From assembly GCA_034670405.1 (NCBI GenBank), contig JAXDDX010000279.1:30001-94000 (forward strand): a DNA stretch of 64,000 nt. The letters are read 5' to 3'. The stretch comes from Hoplostethus atlanticus. Lineage: Eukaryota > Chordata > Actinopteri > Trachichthyiformes > Trachichthyidae. A model generated the notes under the pieces. That model was not told the origin of the DNA and did no database searches. It worked only from the letters and a program-made list of their open reading frames with translations. The position numbers and the translations under genes are program-made. Positions 9,800-44,664 of the stretch are shown here, in pieces; within the stretch, counting starts at the first letter, position 1, and each line of letters opens with the position of its first letter.

Positions 9800-12777
9800 T
9801 GTTTGGTCTCTTTTGTGCTTTTAGGGCCGAGCGTCTTATAGTCTCTTGAACTGACATGATCAAATACAGAACGGTGTTTGGTCTGACATGTTTATTTTTC
9901 CCCCGTCTGGCTGGCCCTCTAGCCCCTCCCTCTCTTCGCTTTCACACTCATCGCCCCCATTCTTGACCTTTTGGGAGGAAATATGGCACCACAGATGGCA
10001 ACAGGAGGAGGGAGGGAGGAACGGAGGGAGGGATGATGGGGGGAATGATGGGGGAGAGAGATGGGGGGGGGGGGGGGGGTAAGGAAGAAAGGGTAAAGGT
10101 AGACAGGTTATAAACAGATGATGGGCGATACAGCTGAGGGTGGGAGTAACTTCACATGTTACGTGACATTATTTTGAGTATTTTTTTCAGACAGTGATTT
10201 TACTTTGACTTTAGTAACTCTTGACTGAGGTGTTGTTGAGCTTCCTTCCACAATCCATCACATCAAGCTTCAGCCTTTAGAGGAACGGGGGAGACTTGAA
10301 CATCATGGTTAACATCACTCGGCCAAAACTGAACTTTGTGCCAGACTCAGAGGAAGTCGTCAGTGCGAGCCCATGCGTGGTTTGGTTTGGTCATTGCATC
10401 GGCCATCGATTAGCTTCAGGCTCAGGCAGCTCTCGCCAGGTTTGGGTCGGGGCCCCTCTTCTCAACAAGACTATCTCAGATCCACAATATCCCAAGAGCG
10501 ATTGAGCAGCCTTGCCCGACTTCCTGTTGAAAACCAGCTAAGCAGGCAATTGGACAAATATAGCCTTGTGTATATATATATATGTATATTTTTCTTATTC
10601 TTTCAGGGGGCCAGAACTCGTAGGTACGGCCCTGGTCATGAATCCTATTCGTTACCTATGACACCCCACATAATCCAGCCCTGACTTCTGTGGGTGTTTT
10701 TCCTGTCCTCCAGACGTTTCATATGGAGGTTAGTCTGTCTAAAGGTTACTCTGCACAGAGGTCGCAGGAACCCGCGGGAGGAGAAAAATGCAGAGAGGAG
10801 GGGCAAGACGAGGCTCATGGTCTGGGAAGAGAACGTACAGACTGCAGGGGTTTAAACAGGCACAGGAAACCGATTTGCCGAGACAGTCAGAGAGACAGCG
10901 ATACCGTCTCAAATTACACGAGCACACACTCGTCCCTAGTTTCACCCTCGCCGCTCTGGCTGGATTTTACTGCTGAAGTCAAGCTGCACACATCCAGGTT
11001 ACTTTTACTGTTTACTGAATCGGCCTGTCACGGGGCTGACTCCTCAAGGTGACGGGGGTTCAACCTGACAACCTGAGGGTTTGGATTTAGCACATGAAAA
11101 CACACTCGAGCTGTGGCAACGTCCGTCAACAGCCGCAGTCCCGTCCAAGAGTCCCGTGAATTATTCTGAAGGTGCATTAAGTAATCTGTGCGACCTCTAC
11201 TGGCGACCAGGAGGAACTGCAACAACATTGATGAAGAAAAGTCAAAATGAAGCGTGTTTTTCTTTGGCATGGGACACTAAAACACTACATACTACATACT
11301 ACTGAAGTATACTCAAGCAGGATGTTGTATGACCGGGCTAAACTAACTTTGACAATATGTGGTAGGCTGAACACAGATGTAAAACAACATTAGCTACAAC
11401 ATTTTTCATGAAGTTTATCTCATTTAAAGTCAATATAAAAATATCACATATTTAAAAGTGTTGGTCTACGTTGCATTTATCAGTGCAGTCGCCATTTCTC
11501 CGTCCGCCATTACGGACTTGAAACAACAACAACATCTGGGCCGAGAAGGTTACATAAAGAGAGGCAGGGCTGATAGACAGGGTGTAGGGTGACTGCACTC
11601 CAGAAGAGGGCAGTAATGGATGTAAATCGGCAATAAACAACAAAAAGAAGAAGGTTACGTAGCGGCATTGCATTTTGGAGCACCTTGGTGCATTGAGTAA
11701 CGTCGGTCTCACACTCTGAAATTCTTTCCAGTGTCGTAGACAGCGGGTAAAACATCACCAGCTAAATACTGGAGTGATAATACTGCTTTGCCCTTCTGTG
11801 CACCCTCCCATTGAAAACGGGTGGGGACTGGGAGTGTCCTGTTTTGAGAGCTAGAAGACTCGTTGAGTTGTTGGTATTGAGCAACAACAACCCTGTCAAC
11901 CCCTGCAGATATATTATGGTCATGTTGTGCTACGGGGCAGTAAAAACCTTGTGTTATTGCCCCTTTAAGTCCATCTGGCTAACGGCATCAGATAAAAGCC
12001 TGGACTGTAACATGTAAACACGAGCTGTCCTAGATCTAGCTAGCAAAGCATAAACAAGACCCTGGGTCACCTCGGGTGTCATATCAGGGTCTTTGTTCTT
12101 GTGTATATCCAGTTTAAGGCTGGGATGAAACACCTACAGTAGCTAGGAATCCAGTCTGTGGATGGACGAAGCACCGACACCCACAAGCTGGTTTCCATGT
12201 AGGGAGACGGCGAGCCTGCAGACATACCATGCATGCCGGTCTTTACAATGCATGGAGGAAAACATCAGATTAGGGTGGCATGGGGTTAAAAGAGGTCTTT
12301 GTTGTTGTGTGTGTTGGTAGATCGTCTCCTGCAGGGCGACTCCTGCAGGTTGAACGAGTTAAAACTGAAGTCACTTTACATTCCAGGCGTTTAGCTGATG
12401 CTCTTATACAAAGCAACATACAGTCAGTACATAATATCAGTTCCACCTTCCTACTGCTGAGCTGCATTCTGCACAATCCACATCCATGTAAAGAGGACTA
12501 AAACCCTCTTTAACGTCTCCTCACCTTTATCTCCATCTCCCTTCATGACTGGCATGGATTCAATTTCACCTGATTCACCTGGTGGGTCTGTGGGTCATGT
12601 TTTATCCATGTACAGGAAGTGCATTGGTACAATAAGCTTTAATTAAAAAATCACCAAAATGACAAGAAACCAACGGTAATGAACGCAAAGGTCACGGCCA
12701 TGAAGACGTCCCTGTGACGAGAGACTAGCTAGGAAAGGAAATAAGAGAGAGCTATAAAGAGAGAGTTTATATACTAT
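9800..12777. other. Gene-free stretch with scattered dispersed-repeat pieces
   Basis: No gene supported. There is a G-rich run at about 10067-10079. A segment at 10170-10215 resembles the acyl-type 'TTTTACTTTGACTTTAGTAAC' fish repeat also seen near 22.8 and 30.3 kb. A segment at 12370-12425 (rc of TTTGTATAAGAGCATCAGCT) is a diverged, inverted copy of the LINE/SINE tail found intact at 21741-21800. Confidence 0.4.
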
Positions 12778-13157
12778 GAGCTTATTTTAATGCCATTAAG
12801 TTTGTACTTGTAAAACAATTTTGTACTTGTAAAAATATTTTGTGCATTTGTAAAACAAAAGTTGTGAACTTGGCAAAATGTGTTTGATTGACAGATAATC
12901 CAACTAATGATACCGTTCCTTTTCCTCTAGTGGGGGGAGACTGAGCTGATTGGTCAAGACAGAAAAAGGTTGACCCGTTTTACGAAAAAGAAAAAGTTGT
13001 GCACTTGTAAATAGAGTTTTATGGCACAACTCCATCTTTTTACCAGTACATAATATTTTTACAAGTACAACATTGTTTTACAAGTTTACAACTTTTGTTT
13101 TACAAATGCACAAAATATTTTTACAAGTACAAAATTAATGGCATTAAGATAAGCCCA
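12778..13157. mobile_element. MITE with about 100-bp terminal inverted repeats
   Basis: Seen: the left arm (12778-12882) starts GAGCTTATTTTAATGCCATT and contains TTTGTACTTGTAAAA and TTTTGTGCATTTGTAAAACA. The right arm (13057-13156) is its inverse, ending AATGGCATTAAGATAAGCCC. The roughly 175-bp interior has no ORF. Long inverted arms with no coding capacity indicate a non-autonomous DNA transposon. The target-site duplication is not clear. Confidence 0.75.
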
Positions 13158-13758
13158 TATAAAATAAACCCATAATATACAAGCTATGCTAATGTGTGTG
13201 TGTTTGTGTGTGTGTAGATTGTCAGGGGTGCCCGGCCGGTCTACTGGTCTACTGGTCTCCATTCAGGATCAGGGTCTTTGCTCCTGTGACGTGTTTAAAC
13301 TCTCGTTATCTGTTCATGGTCTTTGCTGCTCTGTGAAGCGTTTCATGACACATCTGATTTGATGTTTTTGTTGCTGAATGAAAAACAACTGACACACACA
13401 CACACACACACAGTCAGTCAGTCAGTGTGTGTGTGTGTGTGTGTGAACTGAAGGACGCTCTGTCTGGGTTTCCAGTTAAGGATGAAAACGGCAACGAGAC
13501 GACTGACAAGACGATCTATTATAGTGAGAGACCGTGGACACCACCACAGGGTTCGATGTGGTTTCAGACGTGTTAAGGCTTATTTGGTCCTCGATTTGAT
13601 ATGAAGCGGCTTTAAAAAGGCCTTAAAACCTTTTGAATTGAACGTACACACACAGTAGTCAAACTGTTTTTGCTTCCCCAGGACGTTTTTTATCCTTTGT
13701 TCAGATTTTGTTCAAAATATCGTGGTAACATCGAACCGTGAACCCAGTATTGTGTATC

Positions 13759-13808
<50 letters not shown>

Positions 13809-14455
13809 GCGTTGCTGTCTACATCTGCCCCTGGGAACTGTAATCTGACACCTTCATCTTCAACAGGGAAACAGATACTGAAACTCTCTCACTCAATATT
13901 GAGCTGAACTGAACTGAACTGACCTGAACTGACCTGAACTGAACTGACCTGAACTCAACTCAACTGACCTGACCTTTGACCTCTTTCAGTTTACAGGGTA
14001 TCTGCAGGTCCTTTTTTAATCTTTATTAATTGAAATCCTTAAAAGTGTTAAATGTCGTTTCTTATTTTTCCACCGTGTGATGTCACTCTGCTGCATGTCT
14101 CTTAGAGGGTTTTAACACAATACTTTACTAAGCAGACTTCATGTCCCTTAATAATTCACTTCCTGTGGTCCTTTTTCTTATTCTGCTCATTTATAGTTTC
14201 ATAACTTTCATCAGCTGTTCATTCAGAAATAAACTCTTTTTTTCCAGCTTTGTTTCATTATTTTGGTTTTTAAATTCAATTTGATTCCAGGCCTGACGTC
14301 AAGAGTCTGTCTGAACCCTGCAGATAAGCATCATTAAGCTATAGGCTCTCGACCCGTTTCTGGTACCGAGCCATAGTGAAGGTTACTGGGTCCAGACTGG
14401 GGCTATTTCTGACTGTCCTCCTTCACATGGGAAGACTGTAGGATGAGGATGACTA

Positions 14456-14504
<49 letters not shown>

Positions 14505-14745
14505 TGTAACATACATATACTCACCGATTGGCAAACACACACACACACACACATGCACACACAGAAAACAACAAACACGTGTGCTCGTAGACAAACACAT
14601 ACATGCACATGCACAGACACACTTGCATGCACAGATGCATGCATAAGAGTGCACGCACACACACACATATACAATTTCACTCTCATCGCCCATTCCACTC
14701 CTCTTGGCAGCGGCACAGATCGCAGTGACTCAGACAGAGAGAGAG

Positions 14746-14783
<38 letters not shown>

Positions 14784-16309
14784 TGTTTGCAGTGTGTGGA
14801 CCGGACAAGGGTAGTTTCTCAAAATGCTGCATCGTCAGAGCAATGACACAGAGAGGTCTTTGTGAAGGACACGTGTGTGTGTGTGTGTGTGTGGGATGTC
14901 ATTATGGTGACATCAAGATCAGCACACATCAAAACCACATAGGATAAAAAAACACGCCTGTACAGAAACCTGCACATGTGAGCGGTATGTCCATTCCTGT
15001 CTGCAGGATATTATGGTGAAAATATCCAACAGTTGCGGTGAAACAGATCTGACAGTGAAAATAAAGCTGGGCAACGTTCAAAGCAACAGGAAACTAAATT
15101 ATCAAACACCTCTCTCTTTCTCTCTGGGGTCCGTCACCCGCCATGTCGCCCTGTCTGTCACAGACTTCATACTATCTGTGGCATGGATGCAAGAGGTCAC
15201 TGTGACACAGAGTTTGTTGGGGTGAAAAGGGCAAAAACATTTTCAGCACAACTATGATATAAAGACAATATCAGTGTAAATGTTCCACAGGGTGTCGATG
15301 GAGCGTTTCCAGGTTCTGTCTGCCGACCGAAGATTGAATTGGTTGTTTGGTTTCTGGCTTTGGGAGAGATTGTGTTGGTGTTGTGTTCACTGTTCACTGG
15401 ACTGTACAAGGCCAGGCGAGCAGCACAAACATGGAAGGTGGAGAAGGGAGTTTAGGCTGATGCAGTTCCTCGGATACTGTGACTGTGCTGCCCCTCTCTG
15501 GCCTTCGGAGGTACTGCAAGCCAACTGTCACACTAGCAGTGGACTAGTCCCAAATGAATCAAGTAGCCACAAGAATGAAGTTTATCAACAAAGAAGAAAC
15601 ATAGTGGTCATTAAATGGTCATTAAATTAGAAATTAGTACATTTCTAGTATATTTTATGTATGAGACAGTATGAGCCTTTCTATTCTACTTGGTTCTCTG
15701 TTAGGTCCTCTCAAGCACTGTTGAGTCAAAACAGGTTCAAGAACAAAAAACATGTGTTGGAACTGTCGATGGCATTTGCTCCACTTCCACGTCTTGCTTG
15801 TTTTCATTCCAGCGCCCGTCAGAAAGGGACCGACGTGACACGTGTGCAAACCTGCTATGAGCGCTGAGCAGATAAATGAATCAGAGTCTGTTGGATTTGC
15901 TCACAGTTGTAGATCGAGAGCCCCCAACCTGACTTCCTCTCTGTCAGATAATACTGACGGTCACCTCGTCTGGGCCCCTGTAGTGCTCCAGCCCATTCAT
16001 GGTTCCAGCAGAGTTGTCTTTGCAAATGATTCATGTTCATTGTCCTTTTGCAACTGTCTCTATGCTCTCTGTATCAGTGGTTTTCAATCGCTAACAACAA
16101 AGTGACCCCAACATATTCTTGAGAAACTGATATTCAAACCTCCAAACCTGCTCTATCTTCCCATGCCTGCAAAATCAAGTTTGGCTTGTGGAGAAAATAC
16201 TTTAAGGATGCAGTTTGACAGTCACTGTTCTGTATAGACGCTGAATCTCTGCTGCCCCTCTGTGGCCTTTAGCGTGTACTGCGGGAAGTCAGATGCGATT
16301 GGTGGTCAC
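13158..16309. other. Gene-free stretch downstream of ptk6, includes its 3' UTR
   Basis: Holds (GT)n at 13760-13806, a 5-bp GAACT/GACCT array at 13902-13972, (CA)n at 14460-14498 and further CA/GT tracts to 14895. The ptk6 3' UTR must lie at its right end. Minus-strand AATAAA candidates appear only far away (rc of TTTATT at 14022-14027), so the poly(A) site is not placed. 'GCTGCCCCTCTCTGGCC' near 15487 and a similar string near 16251 look like a dispersed fish repeat. Confidence 0.4.
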
Positions 16310-24872
<8,563 letters not shown>

Positions 24873-25430
24873 AGATGACCATGAACGGCACCCTGCGAGC
24901 CGCCTGTGTGCGCTCTGACGCGTCGGCCGGGCAACCCGACTACACCTGTTGGACAGGTAGCGGAGGGAGGGCGCGAGGAATCTCCGGCACGTCTTCCAAT
25001 GAAGCTGCTGCTGCTGCTGGGTGTCTTTTGTTTCTGACGCTGCGCACCAAGACCAACGTGTTCTCTGGCGTGACAAACTGACAAAAGTAATGCAAGACAT
25101 GGGAACCCCGCCTCAGGGCTGAGTGCGTCATAACTCTCTCTCTCTCTCTCTCGCTCTCTCTCTCTGACACACACACACACAAACGTATATCTCTAAGCCT
25201 CAATATGTCTATGCGCTGTGTATTCGATCGATCTATCTATCTATATAAGTTATTACTGAATAATAGCTCACAGATTTGGTGTTTCTACTCTCAGAATTCA
25301 GGCAGGTTTTAGAATCCAAAACCCTTCCCACAGCCTGTTGTGGTTTCAGAATTAGAGCACAAACACTTTAGTTTGTAGAAGAACTACATATCTACGGAAG
25401 CCGAGAACGGCCATGCTTGCACTTTTTTTT
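24873..25430. other. ptk6 upstream region
   Basis: Sequence immediately 5' of the ptk6 start codon, where promoter and 5' UTR must lie. 24873-25010 is GC-rich; (CT)n at 25136-25164 and (CA)n follow. I see no convincing TATA box or transcription start. Confidence 0.4.
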
Positions 25431-25434
25431 TTTA

Positions 25435-25575
25435 ATGCCGTTATATCGAGATCACGAGTTAATTATGCCGTGATCTCGAGATAACAAAGCCCGTTTTCTC
25501 GTGATAACGGGTTGATTATCTCGTTATCTCGAGAAAACGGCTTTTTGTTTTCTCGAGATCACGAGAAAACAAAAG
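25435..25575. mobile_element. Multi-palindromic CTCGAG-rich element
   Basis: About 140 bp made almost entirely of overlapping inverted repeats: CGAGATCACGAG, GTGATCTCGAGATAAC, CTCGTGATAACGGG, ATCTCGTTATCTCGAGAAAA and TTTTCTCGAGATCACGAG. It begins after a poly(T)-AATGCCG boundary and ends at GAAAACAAAAGG. No coding capacity. It resembles short foldback elements of fish genomes. Confidence 0.65.
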
Positions 25576-25929
25576 GTCGGACTCGTTTCCTCTGATTACT
25601 TATATTGTTTATCAGAGATCAGGAGTGTCATGCCAGCATGCATAGATGGCGTCTTGACAAATGTAGCAACTGATTTAAGCTGAAGATGTCAGATCAAGGA
25701 GTACCCGTTATCGCATCCCTCCCATTGGTCAACTCCCAAACCCCCCCACAGAGCAGTGTGTGTACATCATGGTCCACTCTTGCGAATTTAAACAGAATGG
25801 TGGCGTCCAAACTTATACTCAAATGTATGAATTACACTGTGTGGAAAACACGTTAGCAAACTAATGTTAGTTGCTGTCAGTCAGTCAATTCGTCTGGCAT
25901 CTCGTCAACAATTAGCAGATATACATATA

Positions 25930-26226
25930 AGCATCCTATTACTGATCAGACTAGAATAACATGGCTGACAGGAAGACGTGTGGAACAAACAAACTGGACG
26001 CAAGAACAGCTTTTACTTCTCGCCCAACTTGTGCATGAAAGGAAAGGAAATTTGGAGTTGGGATAACTTCAGAAACCAAAAGAGAAGGGTGGGAAAATAT
26101 ATATGCTTGCAAATAAATGCGGCTTTCCCACTTCTGTCCAGAACCACTGATGACTGTGAAAAGCGCTGGTATTCTTTCAGTCTCAGGAAGGTTGCAGAAG
26201 TCAAGCGACAAACAACCACCACAGGT
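25930..26226 (+). pseudogene. Broken Myb/SANT-like DNA-binding domain ORF
   Basis: Seen: one frame gives NWTQEQLLLLAQLVHERKGN. A second frame continues as KEIWSWDNFRNQKRRVGKYI, then CLQINAAFP, RTTDDCEKRWYS and LRKVAEVKRQTTTTG, followed by a CACAG|GTAACA donor-like site. The Trp-spaced helix pattern with RTTDDCEKRWYS is that of Myb/SANT-like domains found in Harbinger-transposon accessory proteins and domesticated MSANTD/NAIF1-type proteins. The frame change and lack of flanking exons point to a relic. Family assignment is inferred. Confidence 0.4.
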
Positions 26227-26633
26227 AACAGGATGTTACTAGGTTTCCATGTATTTTGAGGCTGTTAAAGGTCCTCAAGTGGTCTGGAGTTGTGCTGCCC
26301 CTTATAGGTACATCATGTATTTTTCAAGAGTTTTCAGTTTTTGTTTCTTGTTTCACCTGTTAGCAATGCTAATGCAAATCAATGGAGAATGAAGCTTTTT
26401 CTCTCAAAACTGCACTTTAAAAAAAAAAAAGTCCTGTATGTGACATTACCAGGATTAGGGGTTCAACTCCCTAAACTACCCATGTTAAGATGTATGTATC
26501 ATCAAATGCAATAAGTTACAGTTCCATGGCTCATTCTTACCATTGCCGCTTCAGGAAGCAAGTGGAATGGTTCATGTGGTGTATATATTATGATCAAAAC
26601 TCCAGACACATTTCAAAACGATACCTAAAATAC

Positions 26634-26639
26634 TTTATT
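26634..26639 (-). terminator. Candidate srms poly(A) signal
   Basis: AATAAA on the minus strand (TTTATT as written), about 1.3 kb beyond the srms stop codon and before ptk6. Position is plausible but not supported by transcript data. Confidence 0.3.
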
Positions 26640-27652
26640 CTTTTTTTGTTTGGTACCTAGCGGCATAGAGCCTAAAATGCAGAACTGAATGTTGTGTTTT
26701 GATTATGGCTCAAGTTTCCCGAACCTTCCTTCATCTTCTATAAATATCATGCATAAAAGTCCAACATTGCATTATTCTCAAATTGCGATGTTTTAAATAA
26801 CATTGCTGTACAACTTTGTGGTGCAGAAGTCCCACTACCCAACCCCCACCCCCCGCTGAATATGGCTGGTTCTCTGTGCAGTCCTAGTTGCCTTGGTGTC
26901 GTTCATTTTTGTAGTTCTTTATCATTCATATTTTGTAGTTTAGTGTGTGCAGTCTGTAGTGTAAACATAGGCACTCTAGTGGCCATTAAATTGGGCTTAG
27001 GATAAATAACGTAAGGCCTATACACACAGTACTACGGCCCTCTGGCGCTGTGTTGAGAGGTTTGAGCACTAGGTCGGTCACAGGAGGATAAAAATGAGTT
27101 CCCAAATTGTTCTGAAGAAATAGGTATCCAAATCATGTCGCTATGGTTACAGATTCCCAAAAGCCTTCTCAAATCCCTGCAATGTAAAGGAGGCTGAAGA
27201 AAATACTCTAGGTTTGTGGGTAGTAAACCCAGGAAGCACTTAGTTATTGCACTTAACCTCCATTCAACGCTGGATATCGCAGTCAGAAGACAGGCAATAA
27301 ATTCAAGTCCTGACCTGTGACTTCGTAACATTTCAACGTGTGCATTCACAGACCTGGCACGTAGAGAAGTAATAAAATACCACTTAGAAAACACAAAAGG
27401 GTATAAAATCATTTAAGGTTGGTGCTGTGAATGTGCTGAGTGTTCAGTGTCTCTTCTGGGTGGGAGTGCAGTATTCACATGGAGTCTTCTTCACCTCCAC
27501 CCTTCATTTGTCCTCATTCCTCTTTCAGCATAAGGAAGGGAACATTCCTCTTCTTCCTCATTCACTCCTTTTTTTTTTTTTCTTCGTCCATCCCCTCTCC
27601 TCCTCTCTCTCTTCATCTCCCTCTCTTCTCTTTCCCCTCCCTCACTCTTTTC

Positions 27653-27890
27653 ACCCCTCTGTGGTTTTCAAGTATACCCTGTTTTAGACGGCGACTGCCT
27701 GGAGTGAGTTGGAGGACGGTCTCAAGTCATTTTCAGATCCCCCTCTGCCGACGAGTGCGTTGAAGGAGGGTCTTCGTCATCTTCTTCACCTCCTCACCCC
27801 CCATCTCTCTCCTCCTCCTCCTCCCGTTCTACAGCTCTAAAGGTTTTTTTGCGGTACATCCTGGTGTAGATGGAGGACCTCTTGGAGATC
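27653..27890 (-). repeat. Degenerate partial copies of srms terminal-exon sequence
   Basis: Just past the srms stop, TTCTACAGCTCTAAAGG (27827-27843), ACATCCTGGTGTAGA (27856-27870) and GGAGGACCTCTTGGAG (27872-27887) mirror the end of exon 8. CCTCTGTGGTTTTCAAGTAT (from 27655) and GCGTTGAAGGAGGGTCTT (27757-27774) match the same exon again. They look like decayed local duplications of the exon tail inside the 3' UTR. Confidence 0.45.
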
Positions 27891-27922
27891 TTTTTACCTT
27901 CCTCCTCATCCTATCCCTCTTT

Positions 27923-41384
<13,462 letters not shown>

Positions 41385-42170
41385 CCCAGAACACTCAGGA
41401 CCGCAGCGGCGGGATCCAGGTCCGGTTTATGATAAGGCTTATTGTAACGACGATCAAAGGTAATCAGACGCGGTTCTGGGATCAGTCCACTAACAAAGGC
41501 CTGCTACAGCCTTCAGTTCCCAGCCGTATCGCCCCCTTTTTTCTCTCTCCCTCTCGCAGAAAACATAATGCACCACCAGCAATACTTGGGTAGATTATCC
41601 GGAGGAACCGGTTTTTTTTTACGGACCGGAGCTCCGCGGCTGCAGTGCGCACGGCGGCTGTGGGAATGCGGAAACGGGAGTGGAGGCCATCCAACTCGGA
41701 TCAGTTCCCTGAAAGGACTCGGCGGCGACCCAAGGTGAACCAACACTTTGAGCATGGAGGACCCATGTTAATCCGTTATAATCTGTCGTAAATGAAAAGG
41801 CGGTTAGTGACATTGTAGTCCCGCTGAGAAGTGATGCTGAGGGGCAGCACGATGCGTAAAAGTTGTGTTGTGGTTTGGTTTGGTTTGGCACGGAGCGGAG
41901 CGGCGCGCATCTCCCGCTGCTGGGACACCTGCGCACTGACCGGGAGGCGGATACAGTAAATAGACCTGTGTGTGTGTGTGGGTGGGGGCTGTGTGCATGA
42001 GTGAGAAGGAGCACGTGTATGTTTATGTGTGCGTTTGTGTGTGTATGTTTGAGTAAAGAGAGAGTGTGCGTGCGTGTCCATTTGGCTGTAGGAGTTCTTT
42101 GTCGTTTCTCTCTCAACCTGAAATTCGCTGAAGGCCACTGGCTGGATAAACACTGTGTTTGCTAAACAGT
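41385..42170. other. srms upstream region, GC-rich
   Basis: Sequence 5' of the srms start; 41630-41960 is rich in CG dinucleotides, suggesting a CpG-type promoter region together with exon 1. No individual promoter element is convincing. Confidence 0.4.
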
Positions 42171-42175
42171 AGTAG

Positions 42176-42345
42176 CTCTGTTCTGTTCGGTTCTATTCTA
42201 TTCTATTCAGTTCTGTTCTATTCTGTTCTATTCAGTTCAGTTCAGTTCTGTTCTATTCTATTCAGTTCTGTTCTATTTAGTTCTGTTCTGTTCTATTCTG
42301 TTCTATTCTATTCAGTTCTGTTCTATTTAGTTCTGTTCTATTCTA
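42176..42345. repeat. 5-bp array (TTCTG/TTCTA/TTCAG)
   Basis: About 34 pentamers with three variants in intergenic DNA upstream of srms. Confidence 0.93.
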
Positions 42346-42895
42346 GACAGAAGTCTTGAAAATGCCTCATCCTTTTTAACAGTGTGTAAATCTAAACTTT
42401 GACTCGGTTTTAATCAATGCTGCTCTGCTTTCTATTTTATTATTTTAACTTCATTGTATTTCTATTTTTATTTATTCTTAACATTTATTTTTTAAATCTA
42501 TTTTCTATTTCTCTACTGTGTATTTTGGTGTTGGATATAAAGAGCTGTATGGAGTATTTCATCTCTTTACACACTCAAATTCCCCTTCATGTATTTATCG
42601 TGCGTCGGTACTGCAGACAACTCTGTAATGTTTCTAATACAGTGGAGCAAAGTTAATATGATGTAACACAAAATCAATAAGAGGCAGTTGTATCAAAAGT
42701 AGTAACTTTTATCTGCACAAGATTCAACAGAATATTGGTAGAGGCCCTTTGAATCCAGATGCGTCAGTATCTTGGGCTCCACTTAAGAATGTAAATCTAG
42801 GGGGGCCCATGTTGTGTTCAAGTACTCAGGATTGATAATAATACAAAGACAATCTTCAAAAGTGCATCAGTACACAGAGCAAAGAACTTAACTGG

Positions 42896-42952
42896 AGTTG
42901 GCTCCGCCCACTGAGGTTTAACTCAAACAATGAGATTATTTCTGAAGTGTTT
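42896..42952. mobile_element. Solo arm of the 37.2-kb MITE family
   Basis: GTTGGCTCCGCCCACTGAGG then TTTAACTCAAACAATGAGAT and TATTTCTG match the right arm of the element at 37513-37570 almost base for base. Confidence 0.75.
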
Positions 42953-43247
42953 TTAAAACTCCAACAAACATTCAAAGTTTTTGTTTTATGACAAATTGTT
43001 TGGTAAATAATTTCAACGCAACCAGCAGCACCTGCAGTCCGGTCCTCACCAGGGTGCCACGCGTGATCAATACCGTCACTACGGCCCGAAGGCGGGGAAC
43101 CAAACCAGACCAGTGAGTTTTTGTCGACATCATCTTCTCCCTCTCCTGGATAAGGCTGAGCTGGGATCAGTTCAGATTAGGATCCAGGCAGCAGCGTGAC
43201 ACAAGCAAGACCAAAGCCACTGTTCTGTTTGATAGATAGCACACTGT

Positions 43248-43253
43248 TTTATT
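43248..43253 (-). terminator. Candidate nol4l poly(A) signal
   Basis: AATAAA on the minus strand (TTTATT as written), lying between the nol4l stop and srms. Use of this site would mean a 3' UTR of about 7.8 kb. Confidence 0.25.
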
Positions 43254-44557
43254 AGTATATTTAGCTTTGTGACGTACAGCTTGGGAGGAAACAAAAACAA
43301 ACTAAAGAAAATGGTCACAACTTTTTAAGTCCAGAAACATTTTAGCCTTAGCAGTGACATCACACGAAAAAAAAGCTCAATTTTTCGATCATTGGTTTGC
43401 TTGTCATGGACCAGAGTGATATGTTGTCGTTCGGCGAAACAACCACGCCTGTACCGCTCGCAAGTAGTCAACAGAAAAAAATCTAGATCTCTTTTTTTTA
43501 ACATCTTTTTTTTTTTTTTTTTCTTTGATCGTTTCAGTTGCTTCACATATATATTATCAACACTTTTCTAAAGAATCAAAATATTCAGCCACAGGTACTG
43601 GAAAAAAGGTATCCACTGTTATATATAATAATAAACACAATAAATATAAAAAGAATCATTTTTGATATAATTTATATGGTATCAAAGAGAGAGGGAAATG
43701 GGCCTTCAGTTAGACGTGTTTTACAAAAGTGATGTCCTTTTTTTCCTGAGGTTGATTTTCATCATCTGCAGTTTAAAGTTTTGCTAAATATACTAATAGA
43801 CTAAGGAGACCCGACACGGGGTCTGGCAATGGCTTATCATTCACTGAGGAATCAATCCCACTGGCTTGTGGTCACACCAGTAGACGTTCATTGTGGCCCC
43901 GCTGTGATTTGTGTGCCATGGAGTTGGCTGAGAGGTCAAAGGTCAGCCCCCAGAGCCAAACCAACACACAACTCAACTCCCCTCCCAAACAATCGGTTTC
44001 TTAAAGGGTTCTCTTGACATGTTGGATTTCAGATGTGCCAAAAAACGTTTTCCACTCCTTCAGTTTCCTTAAAATGTCTCGTTAGCATCAACAGCAAGGA
44101 AGCGCTAACCGCTAACTAGCTTGCATGGTTAGCATTCCAGTGAAACCATGGTGCACCGCTAGCATCTCTGGGGAAACTGAACTGGAGAAAAGCAACCAAC
44201 TGAAATTGATATCAAGGTGTCCCTTTAGATAGGCTTAAGTGTAAAATGGTGAAAACTGTATTTAGACGCAGTCCCATTTCCCTTCAATGTGTAAGGAAGG
44301 AGGAATCAGATTAACTCAAAATGGGGGTGGGAAAAGAAAGGGGGGGTACAGAGAGATGAGAGGAACCAAATGAAAGAAACAGATAACGAACAGAAACAAA
44401 ACCAAAATAATTGCAAAAATCTGTACATGTAAACATCACACTTCCACTGAGTCAAAATCATGAGGAGAATACAGGTTTCACATTGGTATTACTGTAGGAA
44501 CGAAGCCCCAGGAGGAAATCAACACAATCAGAGAGTCAGAGAGAGGGAGAGGGAGAG

Positions 44558-44664
<107 letters not shown>

